A stretch of 48,715 nucleotides of DNA from Candidatus Iainarchaeum sp. (GTDB taxonomy: Archaea > Iainarchaeota > Iainarchaeia > Iainarchaeales > JAAZKV01): positions 18,206-66,920 of the forward strand of contig JAQUZG010000001.1 in the NCBI GenBank assembly GCA_028691435.1, given 5' to 3'. This document shows, piece after piece, positions 15,209-24,454 of this stretch. Below the pieces are notes generated by a model. It did no database searches. It saw only the letters and a list, made by a program, of their open reading frames with translations, and was not told the origin of the DNA. Numbering within the stretch: the first letter of the stretch is position 1; every line of letters begins with the position of its first letter. The translations under genes were made by a program, and so were the position numbers.

Positions 15209-15985
15209 ATGGAAGAAGGTAATGTTTATAAAAAACTAATTAAACAACTTCAAGAGGAAGCTGGTCAACTTTTCTTAGTTATTGACCCTCCAAATCAATC
15301 AGCTAAAGAAGCTGGTCAAATGGCTAAAATGGCTGAAGAAGCTGGGGCAGCTGCAATTTGTATTGGTGGAAGTCTTGGTGCACAAGGCAAATTGCTTGAT
15401 GATGCACTAATTTCAATAAAAGAACAATCAAAATTACCAACAATCTTATTTCCAGGAAACATTGCTTCAATTTCAAAAGAAGCAGATGCGATTTATTTTA
15501 TGTCTTTAATCAATAGTACTGATCCTTATTATATTTCAGGAGCACAAGTAGCATCTTGTTTTCCAATAAAAAAGTTAGGGATTGAAGTTATTCCAACAAC
15601 ATACATAGTTTGTGAACCAGGTAGAGCAGTTGGATTTATGGGTCGAGCTCATTTAGTTCCAAGAAATTTACCTTATTTAGCTGCAGCAAATGCGTTAGCT
15701 GGAAATATGATGGGTTCAAAATTAATAATTCTTGAATCTGGTGGGGGTGCACCAGAACCAGTAACAAAAGAAATGATTGCATATACAAAAAAATCAATAG
15801 ACGTTCCATTAATTATTGCCGGTGGAGTAAATAAACCAGAATATGCTAAAGAATGTATTGCAAGCGGAGCAGATATAGTTCATGTTGGCTCAGCAATAGA
15901 AAAAGCAGGCAGTGAAAAAGAAGCACTTAATAGATTAAAGAAACTTTGTCTTGCTGTAAAAGAAGGCGCAAAATTAAAAAAATAA
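15209..15985 (+). CDS. Geranylgeranylglyceryl phosphate synthase
   Basis: A 258-residue (beta/alpha)8 prenyltransferase making the first ether bond of archaeal lipids from glycerol-1-phosphate and GGPP. Family features are FLVIDPPNQ near the start, CIGGSLGAQ, ILFPGNIASIS, YIVCEPGRAVGFMG, the strand LIILESGGGAPEPV and the phosphate-binding IIAGGVNKPEYAKECIASGADIVHVGSAIE. The presence of this enzyme shows the host can make at least this lipid step, which some DPANN archaea cannot. Confidence 0.95.
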   Translation: MEEGNVYKKLIKQLQEEAGQLFLVIDPPNQSAKEAGQMAKMAEEAGAAAICIGGSLGAQGKLLDDALISIKEQSKLPTILFPGNIASISKEADAIYFMSLINSTDPYYISGAQVASCFPIKKLGIEVIPTTYIVCEPGRAVGFMGRAHLVPRNLPYLAAANALAGNMMGSKLIILESGGGAPEPVTKEMIAYTKKSIDVPLIIAGGVNKPEYAKECIASGADIVHVGSAIEKAGSEKEALNRLKKLCLAVKEGAKLKK

Positions 15986-16010
15986 TTTATTCTATTTTTT
16001 ATTTTAAAAT

Positions 16011-16568
16011 TTATTTAACTTTTTGATGTTTATGTTTTAATTGTTCTATTTTTTCACTAGTTAATATTAAGTCACCATTTTTAAATTCAACAAATCCAAA
16101 TGACTTATAATATTCTCTTAATTCTTTATCTGCTGGAAAAATAATTATATCATAATTTTCTTTAAAAGTTTTAAATCCGATTTGTATTGCTTCATCTAAA
16201 AACATTCTAAATATTTCTCTTCCTTTTTTTTCTTTTGCATATCTATAAAGTCCAATTTGCGATATGTTTACTGCTTTATGATATGAATCAATTTTCATTA
16301 CTCCATAACCAAAAGGACGTACATTTGTTACATCTCTAATTTTTACAAAATAACTATTTTTACCAGGTATTCTTCGTCTAGATATTCCAAAAACTTCGCC
16401 AATTTCATTTTCATATATTCTCATAGGCTTATTTAATTTTGTAAATCTAAGTTTTTTTCTCAATCTAATTTGTCTATTTAATCCAGATTCTTCAACAATT
16501 TTTTTTCTTCTAATTGTTCTTTTGACTCGCCTAATCCCTTTTTTTATTCGAGGTATAAGGTTAACCAT
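16011..16568 (-). CDS. GNAT-like acetyltransferase, putative
   Basis: A 185-residue protein with a very basic N-terminus (RIKKGIRRVKRTIRRKK). The body looks like a GNAT fold: strand SYFVKIRDVTNV, VMKIDSYHKAVNISQIGLYRYAKEKKGREIFRMFLDEAI in place of the acetyl-CoA loop and helix, and C-terminal LREYYKSFGFVEF, a typical GNAT ending. The acetyl-CoA pyrophosphate loop is not canonical (EKKGREIF), so activity is uncertain. It follows the epimerase gene by 8 bases or so and may be co-transcribed with it. Confidence 0.5.
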   Translation of the reverse strand: MVNLIPRIKKGIRRVKRTIRRKKIVEESGLNRQIRLRKKLRFTKLNKPMRIYENEIGEVFGISRRRIPGKNSYFVKIRDVTNVRPFGYGVMKIDSYHKAVNISQIGLYRYAKEKKGREIFRMFLDEAIQIGFKTFKENYDIIIFPADKELREYYKSFGFVEFKNGDLILTSEKIEQLKHKHQKVK

Positions 16569-16576
16569 AATTTGAC

Positions 16577-17458
16577 CTACAAATTTAATTCTTTTATTGT
16601 TTCATTAATTGCGGATTCTTGAGAATATTCTTGTACATATCCAATTTTTTTAATTTTATTTGTGTTATAATTTCGCTCTTTACTAATGTGTCTAATATTT
16701 TCTTTATTGATTATTTTTTTACCTGTAATTTTTCCAATAATTAATGCAATAAATGTTGGAATTGTTCTAACATTTTCTTTTCCAGTTAATTTCTTTTTTA
16801 CAATTCTACAAAAGTCTATTAAACTAATTTTTTCTTTATCACTTGCTAAATATATTTCATTATTTTTTCCATTTTCAAGAATTTTTATAATTAAATTAGC
16901 TAAATTTAAAACATAAATTATTTGAAATTTATTTAATCCATTAGATGTTAATGGAAAATTTTTCTTAAGCAACTTAAACATGCTTCTCCAATAATCATTT
17001 GGTCCAAAAATCATTGCACTTCTAATAATATTAAATTCAATTTTTTTACTATTTTTAAAAAGTAATTTTTCTCCTTCTACTTTACTTTTTTCATATTCAT
17101 TTTCTGGATTAATTTCAGTTTCTTCATCTATTTGTCCTTTAGTAAATCCATAAACTGCAGTAGATGACAAAAAAACAATTTTTTTTACTTTTTCTTCTAT
17201 TGCACACTCAATTAAATTTTTTGTTCCAGTTACATTTATATCATATAAGTTTGGATTTGTGTTTTCAATTATACCTGCAAGATGTATGACTGCATCAACA
17301 CATGCAAGTTTTTTACTTAATTGTTTTTTATCTAAAATGTCAAGTCCGTTTGAAATATCAAATTCAATTACTTTGTAATTTTTTTCTTTTAATTTTTTAA
17401 CAACTTCTCTTCCAAGAAATCCATTTGAACCAGTCACCATTATTTTTTTGTATTTCAT
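16577..17458 (-). CDS. NAD-dependent epimerase/dehydratase (extended SDR)
   Basis: A 293-residue sugar-nucleotide epimerase-type SDR. The NAD motif GSNGFLG is near residues 10-16, VIHLAGI near 68, and the catalytic set is SSTAVYGF with YEKSK (Tyr-x-x-x-Lys variant). GGTGA lies 7 bases before the ATG at 17458, so the ORF-track start four codons upstream is less likely. The substrate cannot be read from sequence; surface glycan or nucleotide sugar metabolism is likely. It follows the prepilin peptidase gene closely on the same strand. Confidence 0.85.
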   Translation of the reverse strand: MKYKKIMVTGSNGFLGREVVKKLKEKNYKVIEFDISNGLDILDKKQLSKKLACVDAVIHLAGIIENTNPNLYDINVTGTKNLIECAIEEKVKKIVFLSSTAVYGFTKGQIDEETEINPENEYEKSKVEGEKLLFKNSKKIEFNIIRSAMIFGPNDYWRSMFKLLKKNFPLTSNGLNKFQIIYVLNLANLIIKILENGKNNEIYLASDKEKISLIDFCRIVKKKLTGKENVRTIPTFIALIIGKITGKKIINKENIRHISKERNYNTNKIKKIGYVQEYSQESAINETIKELNL

Positions 17459-17463
17459 TTTTT

Positions 17464-18270
17464 TCACCATAGAAATTTAATAAATTCTGGAAATACTATT
17501 GCAAGTGTTACTCCAATACAAATGAATGGGCCAAATTTGGGTAAATTTCTTAATACATAAATTTGACTAATTTTATTTGTCCTTAATAATTTTAATTCTT
17601 TTTCACCTATAAGTATCTTTCCATAAAGTAATTTTTTTATTTTTTTATTATTTTTTTCTCCAACTATTTCATCTTCTTCTAAATCTTTTAATTTAACTTT
17701 AACTTCAAAAAAATTGTCTTTGATTTGTTCTTGGATAATTAAATAAATTATTCCAAATATAAAAATAATTCCAAAAAAACAAAGTGTATTAAATTTTATA
17801 ATTCCAAATTGTAAATTAATATATGAATAAACTATAAAAAAAATAATTATTATTAGTCCATTAAAAATTCCTTTTTTATTTTTTTCAAAATCAAATCCAA
17901 TTTTTACACATTTAATAAAATAATAAGTTGAATAAAAAACTAAAGCACTAATTGCACTAATAAAAAATATGCTTATTAAAAAATAAATATTGTTAAATGG
18001 GTTAAGTAAAGCAATTGCAGTAAATAATTTAACATCTCCCCCGCCAATTTTACCCAATTTGTATGTGATTAATAAAAAAATAAAAATCAAAATTCCACTA
18101 ACTAAATTAAACCAATTGTTTTGAGTTAATCCAATAAAAATAGAAATAATTAATCCAATAAAAATTAAAGGTAAAGTTAACCAATCATAAATATATCCAG
18201 TTTTTGCGTCAGTGTATGATGCAATTAAACTAGAAATAATTAAAATTCCACTTTCTATCAAAGCAATCAT
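17464..18270 (-). CDS. Prepilin peptidase, A24 family (first copy)
   Basis: A 268-residue membrane aspartyl protease that cleaves class III signal peptides. The catalytic Asp pair is D21 in SYTDAKTGYI and D79 in GKIGGGDVK (the GxGD motif). Six or so hydrophobic helices surround a soluble loop (about 175-220). GGTGG precedes ATG by 5 bases. It lies directly downstream of srp54 in an apparent operon, far from the pilin cluster at 29-36 kb, which carries a second A24 peptidase. Confidence 0.88.
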   Translation of the reverse strand: MIALIESGILIISSLIASYTDAKTGYIYDWLTLPLIFIGLIISIFIGLTQNNWFNLVSGILIFIFLLITYKLGKIGGGDVKLFTAIALLNPFNNIYFLISIFFISAISALVFYSTYYFIKCVKIGFDFEKNKKGIFNGLIIIIFFIVYSYINLQFGIIKFNTLCFFGIIFIFGIIYLIIQEQIKDNFFEVKVKLKDLEEDEIVGEKNNKKIKKLLYGKILIGEKELKLLRTNKISQIYVLRNLPKFGPFICIGVTLAIVFPEFIKFLW

Positions 18271-18280
18271 TTATCCACCA

Positions 18281-19633
18281 TTATTTTAATCTAAATTTTT
18301 TCTTAATTCCTTTTTTACCTTGCATTTGTTGCATCATTTTTGCTAAATCTCTTTCGCCCATTTTTTTCATTGAATTTTCATTCATTCCTTTAAATGTTTT
18401 AAACATTTTTTTCATTTTCTTAAAATGCTTTAATAATTCTCTAATTTCTCTATCGTTTTTTCCAGCACCTTTAGCTATTCGCTCTATTCTACTTCTATTT
18501 AATAAATCAGGATTTAATCTTTCTTGTTCAGTCATTGAATCAATTATAACTTTAAAAGAATCCATTTTTTCTTGTCCCATTTCAAGTGCTTCTTTAGGTA
18601 ATTTGTTTCCAAATCCAAGCATATCAATTACTTTGTTAAGTGGCCCCATTTTTTTTGTAGCTTGTAATTGTTGATAAAATACTTTAAAATTTAAATCTCC
18701 GCTCATCATTTGTTCTGGATCAATATTATCCATTTCTATTTCTTTAACTTTTTCAAGTAATCCTTCAAGATCTCCATATCCCATTATTCTACTTAAATAC
18801 CTATTACTATCAAATGCTTCAAAATCATTTATTTTTTCACCAGTTGAAATAAAATAAACACTTGCTCCAGTTTCTTTACAAGCAACAAGTGCTCCACCAC
18901 CTTTACTCGAACCGTCCATTTTTGTAATAATTACCCCATTGATTCCAAGTGCATTATGAAAAGCTATTGCTTGTTTTTTTGCAAGGTTTCCAATATCACT
19001 ACTTAAAACAAGCCATTTTTCTTGGGCGTTAAACTCTTTATCAATTAATTTTATTTCAGTGATTAATTCTGCATCAAGTCCACTTCTTCCAGCACTATCA
19101 CAAATAATTAAATTACAATCTTGTAATTCTTTATTTCCTTCTCTAATAATTTTTACTAAATCTTTTTCATCTTTTAATCCAAAAAATTTAGCTCCTGCTT
19201 GTTCGCAGTTTGTTTTTAATTGTTCAAATGCAGCAGGTCTATAAGTGTCCGCAGCAATTACTCCAACTTTTTTTCCTCTTTTTTTATAATAATTTGCAAG
19301 TTTTCCAGCCGCTGTAGTTTTTCCAGCACCAAATAATCCACAAAGTAAAATTTTGTTTGGTTCAACAGGAGCTTCTTTTCCATTCATCATTTCTACAAGT
19401 TCATCATAGATTACTTTTGCAATATGTTCTTTTTGTGTAAGTTTTCCAGCAGGTTTTTCCATTGCTTTTCTTTCAATATCTTTTGAAATTTGTAAAACTG
19501 TTGTAATATCAACATTTGCTCCAATTAATGCTCTTTGAATTTCTTTAATTACTTCTTTTACTGTTTTTTCATCAATTAATCCAGCACCAGAAATTTTATC
19601 AATAGCATTTCTTAGTTTTTCTCCAAAACTCAT
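18281..19633 (-). CDS. ffh: Signal recognition particle 54 kDa protein
   Basis: A 450-residue SRP54. It has an N-domain (1-90), a GTPase G-domain with GLFGAGKTT (99-107), DTYRPAAFEQL, DSAGRSGLD, TKMDGSSKGGGAL, and a methionine-rich M-domain at the C-terminus (KKMKKMFKTFKGMNENSMKKMGERDLAKMMQQMQ). It binds signal sequences and SRP RNA helix 8, whose gene is at 3495-3766, and docks on FtsY, encoded at 21366. GTGA precedes ATG. Confidence 0.97.
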   Translation of the reverse strand: MSFGEKLRNAIDKISGAGLIDEKTVKEVIKEIQRALIGANVDITTVLQISKDIERKAMEKPAGKLTQKEHIAKVIYDELVEMMNGKEAPVEPNKILLCGLFGAGKTTAAGKLANYYKKRGKKVGVIAADTYRPAAFEQLKTNCEQAGAKFFGLKDEKDLVKIIREGNKELQDCNLIICDSAGRSGLDAELITEIKLIDKEFNAQEKWLVLSSDIGNLAKKQAIAFHNALGINGVIITKMDGSSKGGGALVACKETGASVYFISTGEKINDFEAFDSNRYLSRIMGYGDLEGLLEKVKEIEMDNIDPEQMMSGDLNFKVFYQQLQATKKMGPLNKVIDMLGFGNKLPKEALEMGQEKMDSFKVIIDSMTEQERLNPDLLNRSRIERIAKGAGKNDREIRELLKHFKKMKKMFKTFKGMNENSMKKMGERDLAKMMQQMQGKKGIKKKFRLK

Positions 19634-19750
19634 TTTATTTCACTTATTAATTTAGTATAAATTAAGTTTATATTGATTATCAATTGTTTCTAAACGCATT
19701 TATACAATAGATTTTTAAATAAATAATTACTTTATTTTATTGGTGATTTT

Positions 19751-20338
19751 ATGTTAGATTTAATTTTATCAGGTTTAATAGTATTTATTGTTCTAGCTGT
19801 TGGGTTGTTCATTATAATGGCAATTGCAGCATATAATAGTTTAGTTAATTTGAAACAAACTGTTGCTAATGCCTGGGCACAAATTGATGTTCAATTAAAA
19901 AGAAGAGCGGATTTAATTCCAAATTTAGTTGAAACAGTAAAAGGTTATGCAAAATTTGAAAAATCAGTATTAGAAAATGTTACAAAAGCAAGATCTGCTC
20001 TACTTACTGCAAAATCTCCAAAAGATGCAGCAAAAGCAGATAATATGTTAACAGGAACATTAAAAACATTATTTTCTGTTTCTGAAGCTTATCCTCAATT
20101 AAAAGCAAATGAAAATTTCATTGCACTTCAAGAAGAATTATCTTCAACAGAAAACAAAGTTGCGTATGCTAGACAGTTCTATAACGATCTTGTAATGAAA
20201 TGGAATGTAACAATTAAAACTTTTCCAAATGTAATTTTTGCATCTATTTTTGGAATGAATAAAGAAGTTGAATTCTTTAATGCAACTGAAGAAGAAAGAA
20301 AAAGTGTAAAAGTTAATTTTTCAGATGTAGATAAATAA
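19751..20338 (+). CDS. lemA: LemA family membrane protein
   Basis: A 195-residue LemA protein. One N-terminal membrane helix ([25 protein letters not shown]) is followed by the family core [51 protein letters not shown] and [11 protein letters not shown]-like [24 protein letters not shown]. LemA and HtpX are commonly adjacent and are linked to membrane protein quality control. GGTGA lies 6 bases before ATG, with a TTTTTAAATA box further upstream. Confidence 0.93.
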   Translation: MLDLILSGLIVFIVLAVGLFIIMAIAAYNSLVNLKQTVANAWAQIDVQLKRRADLIPNLVETVKGYAKFEKSVLENVTKARSALLTAKSPKDAAKADNMLTGTLKTLFSVSEAYPQLKANENFIALQEELSSTENKVAYARQFYNDLVMKWNVTIKTFPNVIFASIFGMNKEVEFFNATEEERKSVKVNFSDVDK

Positions 20339-20358
20339 TTGAATTTTCAATTATTTAT
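20331..20358 (+). terminator. Stop-embedded 13-bp hairpin of lemA
   Basis: ATAAATAATTGAA / TTCAATTATTTAT is a perfect 13-bp stem with a 2-nt loop. The lemA TAA stop lies in the 5' arm, and TCTTTTATTTTTTAATTTTTT follows. It lies between lemA and htpX, so it may reduce rather than abolish transcription into htpX. Confidence 0.55.
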
Positions 20359-20404
20359 TCTTTTATTTTTTAATTTTTTAAAATAATTTTGACTGGGTGA
20401 TTTT

Positions 20405-21331
20405 ATGGTAATTGATTTTTATTCTCAAGTTTCTCATAATAAAAAAATGACTTATGTGTTATTCTTTTTATTTTTTTGTTTAATTGGTGGACTTTCTTTA
20501 ATTTTTTCATTTATTTTAGAACTTTATGCTGGTGGAGGATTTTTTTATTTTTTAACATTTTTTGGATTTTTAACAATAATTTTTGCTGTTGTTGGATATT
20601 ATTTTAGTGATTCAATAGTTACTTCAATTTCAGGTGCTAAGCAAGTTGAAAAAAAAGATAATCCTAAATTATTTAATCTAGTTGAAGAAATGTCAATTGC
20701 ATCGGGTTTACCAATGCCAAGAATATTTGTGATTGATGATTCTGCAATTAACGCTTTTGCAACTGGGCGAAATCCAGCTACTGCTGTTATTTGTTTTACA
20801 ACAGGTTGTTTAACTAGATTAAATCGTGATCAATTACAAGGTGTGGCTGCTCATGAATTAAGTCATATAAAAAATTATGATATTCGTACAATGACTCTTG
20901 CCACAGTTTTAGTTGGTGTTTCAGTTTTACTTTCTGATTTAATTATACGAATGATTATTTATGCTCCACGAAATTCAAGTAACAATGATTCAAAAAATGC
21001 TGGCATGTTATATGTTGTTTTAATTGTTGTTGGTATTTTGCTTGCAATTCTAACTCCTATAATTGCAGAATTAATCAAACTTTGTGTTTCAAGAAAAAGA
21101 GAATATTTAGCAGATGCCTCAGCAGTTGAAATGACTCGTAATCCAGAAGGTTTAGCATCAGCTCTTGAAGTAATTAGTAAAGATACTGAACCACTTGAAG
21201 CAGCAAATAAAGCAACTGCTCATTTATATATTTCTAACCCTCTTAAAGGACAAAAATTATTTATGGCATCTTTATTTTCTACTCATCCACCAATAGAAGA
21301 TAGAATTAAAATTTTACGTGGTCAAAAATAA
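20405..21331 (+). CDS. htpX: HtpX membrane zinc metalloprotease
   Basis: A 308-residue M48 protease degrading misfolded membrane proteins. Two N-terminal membrane helices precede the zinc motif HELSH in VAAHELSHIKNYD. A third hydrophobic segment (MLYVVLIVVGILLAILTPIIAEL) follows, and then the third zinc ligand in KREYLADASAVEM. The HPPIEDRI tail is typical. GGGTGA lies 6 bases before ATG. Partner of lemA. Confidence 0.95.
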   Translation: MVIDFYSQVSHNKKMTYVLFFLFFCLIGGLSLIFSFILELYAGGGFFYFLTFFGFLTIIFAVVGYYFSDSIVTSISGAKQVEKKDNPKLFNLVEEMSIASGLPMPRIFVIDDSAINAFATGRNPATAVICFTTGCLTRLNRDQLQGVAAHELSHIKNYDIRTMTLATVLVGVSVLLSDLIIRMIIYAPRNSSNNDSKNAGMLYVVLIVVGILLAILTPIIAELIKLCVSRKREYLADASAVEMTRNPEGLASALEVISKDTEPLEAANKATAHLYISNPLKGQKLFMASLFSTHPPIEDRIKILRGQK

Positions 21332-21365
21332 TTTGATAAATAGTTTTTAGTAAATTTTTATTAGT

Positions 21366-22934
21366 TTATAAAATTCTATCTAATATAAATTTACTTTCAA
21401 ATTTTTCAAAGTCTTTATACTCTTGTCCAGTTCCAATATAAAGAATTGGTTTTTTTAATTTATAAATTAAAGAAATGGTTGTTCCACCCTTAGCATCCGC
21501 ATCAATTTTTGTTAAAATAAATGCATCAATTCCAATCATTCCATTAAATTCACTTGCCATGTCCAGTAATCCTTGGCCAGTGTATGCTTCTCCAACATAA
21601 ATTTTTAAATTTGGCCTAATTACTCTTTCAAGTTTTTTAAGTTCATTCATTAAATTTTTGTTTGTCTCTTGTCTTCCTGCACTATCAATTAATAATACAT
21701 CAAAATTGTTTGCTTTTGCTGATTGCATTGCATCAAAAGCAACAGCGGTTGGATCAGCACCATATTGTTGTTTAATTAATTTTACATCAAGTCTATTTGC
21801 ATGTTCTTGTAATTGATCAATTGCTCCACTTCTAAATGTGTCAGATGCAGCTAAAATACAATTTAATCCATTATTTTTCAAATAGTATGTTAATTTAGCC
21901 AATGTTGTAGTTTTTCCAGCACCATTTGGTCCAAGCATTAAGATTTTGTATGGCTTTTCACTATTTTTTATTTCATTTAATAAATCAATTTCATTCGTTT
22001 TCATTAAATCAATTAAAATTTCTTTAATTATTTCATTTAATATTTCATTGATATTTTTTGATGATACTTCTTTTCCAATTAATTTTTGTTTTATTTGGCT
22101 AATTATTTCAGTAGCACAATCTTGTTCAACGTCACTTTCAAGTAAAGATAATTCAAGTTCAAAAAGTAAATCACTGATATCAGATTCTTTGATTATAATT
22201 TTTCCAGAAAATATACTTGTTAATTTTCCAGTTGTACTTACTTTAGCTTTTAATTCTCGCTTGTCTTCATCAACTTTTTTTAATTCTTTTATTTGAATTT
22301 TTTGTTCAAGCTTTGGTTTTATTTTATCATTAATAAGTTCGTTTGATTTTTGATCAATATTTAAATTTTCAATTTCTTTTTTCTTATTAAATTTTAAAAA
22401 AGAAAATAATCCTTTGTCTGTTTTAGTTTTATTTTCTTCTTTTTTTATTTCAATTTCTTTTTCTTCACTAATTATAGTATTATTTGATTCTAAATCAACA
22501 CTGATTTGATTTTCTTTTATTTTATCATCTTGGATTTCTTTGATATTTATTGTTTCTAAATTCACTGTTTCATTTTTTTCAATTTGTGTAGGAGTTTGAT
22601 TAGTTATTTGTTCTAAATTTGTTAGTTCTTTTTCTTCACTTTGTATTAAATTTTCTTCAGTTATAATCTCTAAATTAATTGGTTGATTTTTTTCAACTTT
22701 TACTAATTCTTCTTCATTAGTTATTAATTTATTTTCATCATCTTTTTTTGTTAAAGTTTCAATTATCTTTTTTTCTTTAAAAATAGGTTTAATAGATTCT
22801 TTTTTGGTTAAGTCTTGTTCAATTTTAATTTCTTGAATCTTATTTTCTGGTTCTTCAATTATTTCTTTTTTTTCAATAGTGTTTTTTAATTTTTCAGCAA
22901 AATTATTTAATTTATTTTTTAAAAATCCAAACAT
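21366..22934 (-). CDS. ftsY: SRP receptor FtsY
   Basis: A 522-residue SRP receptor GTPase. The N-terminal ~210 residues are a low-complexity, Lys/Glu-rich acidic-basic region (for example KIKENQISVDLESNN), much longer than in many archaeal FtsY. The NG domain follows: GPNGAGKTTTLAKL, DTFRSGAIDQL, LIDSAGRQETN, ILTKIDADAKGGTTISL, and PILYIGTGQEYKDFEKF. It brings SRP-bound ribosomes to the membrane. It is followed upstream by prefoldin with 5 bases between, in the conserved archaeal eL31-IF6-pfdA-ftsY order. Confidence 0.96.
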   Translation of the reverse strand: MFGFLKNKLNNFAEKLKNTIEKKEIIEEPENKIQEIKIEQDLTKKESIKPIFKEKKIIETLTKKDDENKLITNEEELVKVEKNQPINLEIITEENLIQSEEKELTNLEQITNQTPTQIEKNETVNLETINIKEIQDDKIKENQISVDLESNNTIISEEKEIEIKKEENKTKTDKGLFSFLKFNKKKEIENLNIDQKSNELINDKIKPKLEQKIQIKELKKVDEDKRELKAKVSTTGKLTSIFSGKIIIKESDISDLLFELELSLLESDVEQDCATEIISQIKQKLIGKEVSSKNINEILNEIIKEILIDLMKTNEIDLLNEIKNSEKPYKILMLGPNGAGKTTTLAKLTYYLKNNGLNCILAASDTFRSGAIDQLQEHANRLDVKLIKQQYGADPTAVAFDAMQSAKANNFDVLLIDSAGRQETNKNLMNELKKLERVIRPNLKIYVGEAYTGQGLLDMASEFNGMIGIDAFILTKIDADAKGGTTISLIYKLKKPILYIGTGQEYKDFEKFESKFILDRIL

Positions 22935-22939
22935 TTAAT

Positions 22940-23371
22940 TCACTTTTTTGTTAAATTAACAAGCTCTCTTTTTTTCATTTCAAATTGATCCATTATTCCA
23001 TTTAAATTTTTTATTTTTTCTTGAGTTGAATAGATATTTTTTTCTAAATTTTTTAATTGTTCTTCAAGTTTTTCTTTTTTTTCATCAATCCATTTTTTTG
23101 TACCTTCTGTACTATCACTAACAAATAAGTTTTCACCCATTAATCTTAGACATTTGTTATTTTTTACTTCAACTTCAATAGTTACACCTGTTCCAAGACT
23201 TATCATCATTTTTTTCGGATTTTTTTCAATTTCAATAATTGCTTTTTTTGTTTGTTCTAAATCAATAATTATTGAGTTAATTTTTTCAGCTTCTTTTAAT
23301 AATTTATTAAATAAATCTTCCTCATTATTTATCATTTGAATTAATTGTTGTTGATTTATTCCAGTTTCCAT
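22940..23371 (-). CDS. pfdA: Prefoldin alpha subunit
   Basis: A 143-residue prefoldin alpha. Two long coiled-coil helices (about 1-50 and 95-140) flank a beta-hairpin region with SLGTGVTIEVEVKN, matching the family's (G/V)(A/G)(G) hairpin. Prefoldin is a hexameric chaperone delivering clients to the thermosome. GGAGG lies before ATG. Its place between aIF6/MazG-like and ftsY is the usual archaeal location for pfdA. Confidence 0.85.
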   Translation of the reverse strand: METGINQQQLIQMINNEEDLFNKLLKEAEKINSIIIDLEQTKKAIIEIEKNPKKMMISLGTGVTIEVEVKNNKCLRLMGENLFVSDSTEGTKKWIDEKKEKLEEQLKNLEKNIYSTQEKIKNLNGIMDQFEMKKRELVNLTKK

Positions 23372-23373
23372 AT

Positions 23374-23658
23374 TTATTCCTCCAATAGTTTTTTTATTCG
23401 GTTAAGTTTCATTTCTCTATATTTTAAATATATTTTTTTTCTATCTTCTCTCTCAATAATTGTTTCTTTTAATTGTTCAAGCACAATTTCAACATCAACC
23501 AATTCTTCAATTAGTTCTTCGGATGCTATTCTTTGTTCAATTTCATTTCTTCTTTTAGATTTGATTAACTCTTTAGTTAATTCTGACATTTCTTCAATAA
23601 GAATTAATGATTGATGCCAAAAACCAAATTTTTTTATCATTTCTCTATGTGTTGTCAT
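23374..23658 (-). CDS. MazG-like nucleotide pyrophosphohydrolase
   Basis: A 94-residue all-helical protein. The metal-binding pattern of MazG/dUTPase-like enzymes is visible as EEMSELTKELIK (ExxE) and EELIEELVDVEIVLEQL (ExxD). Such enzymes hydrolyse non-canonical or excess NTPs/dNTPs. It sits between aIF6 and prefoldin, the place where many archaea carry ribosomal protein eL20 (LX). It is joined by a few bases to both neighbours. The substrate is unknown; dUTP or dCTP clean-up would fit the deoxynucleotide genes. Confidence 0.7.
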   Translation of the reverse strand: MTTHREMIKKFGFWHQSLILIEEMSELTKELIKSKRRNEIEQRIASEELIEELVDVEIVLEQLKETIIEREDRKKIYLKYREMKLNRIKKLLEE

Positions 23659-23662
23659 ATTA

Positions 23663-24328
23663 TCACTTTAAACTATTATATTCAAGTGCTTCTTCAATTC
23701 TGTTCATTTCGTGACCTGTGGTTCTATCTCCAACAATAATTCCATTTTTATTTGCTAAAATAGAATTTCTTACTAATATATCCCCAGTGTTTGATGTAGA
23801 TGCTCCACCTTTAAATTTAGTCAAATCTTGAATAAGTTTAATTTCTTCATCACTTGCATTAGGATTTATCAAAAAAGATTTATTTGTTAACAATAATGAT
23901 GATCCAACAGTATCATTTTTTGCAATATTTGTTTGTAATAAATTTAATTTTAGTTTACTAAACTCTTTTACTTCTTCAAAATTTAATGTTTGTGATAAAA
24001 TAATACTTGTGTCATTTAATTCAATCAAATTTCCAAGTGCATGATCAGTATCAATAATTTTTACTTTTATTTCTTTTTCTATATTTTCTATTTCTGTCGA
24101 ATTTGCATAACTTGGTAAAATTATTTCCTTATTATTCATTTTTGAAAAAACTGCAAGTAAACTACTTTCATAAATTTTTGTTTCAACTACTTTTACATCA
24201 AGTGTTTTTTCAATTAAATCTTTTTCTTTTTTATCCAGTCCTTTTGGAACAAACGCTAATGTATCATTACATACTGTAAATAGTCCAACATAATCTGAAC
24301 CCATTATTCTTAATTTATTCATTTCCAT
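23663..24328 (-). CDS. Ribosome anti-association factor aIF6
   Basis: A 221-residue aIF6, which binds the large subunit and prevents premature 30S-50S joining. The five-fold pseudo-symmetric repeats are visible: SDYVGLFTVCNDTLAFVPKG, DVKVVETKIYESSLLAVFS, NNKEIILPSYA, NDTVGSSLLLTNKSFLINP and GGASTSNTGDILVRNSILANKNGIIVGDRTTGHEMNRIEEAL. The ORF track starts seven codons upstream at a non-ATG-context Met; ATGGAAATGAAT at 24328 has a better position and may be leaderless. It begins after a terminator that separates it from eL31. Confidence 0.95.
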   Translation of the reverse strand: MEMNKLRIMGSDYVGLFTVCNDTLAFVPKGLDKKEKDLIEKTLDVKVVETKIYESSLLAVFSKMNNKEIILPSYANSTEIENIEKEIKVKIIDTDHALGNLIELNDTSIILSQTLNFEEVKEFSKLKLNLLQTNIAKNDTVGSSLLLTNKSFLINPNASDEEIKLIQDLTKFKGGASTSNTGDILVRNSILANKNGIIVGDRTTGHEMNRIEEALEYNSLK

Positions 24329-24429
24329 AAATATTAGATAATTAATCAAATTTAATAACTTAATTGTTTACTTTCATCAACTAAAAAATCAAATGTATAA
24401 AACAATTATTTATTTTAAAAAAAAAGATT

Positions 24430-24454
24430 AAAGAAAGAAATTTATTCTTTCTTT
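24430..24454 (-). terminator. Stop-embedded hairpin plus T9 tract after eL31
   Basis: AAAGAAAGAA / TTCTTTCTTT is a perfect 10-bp stem with a 5-nt loop on the minus strand, and the eL31 TAA stop overlaps the loop. AATC and a run of nine T follow (24417-24425). This has the form of an intrinsic terminator and splits the ribosomal protein operon from aIF6. Confidence 0.65.
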
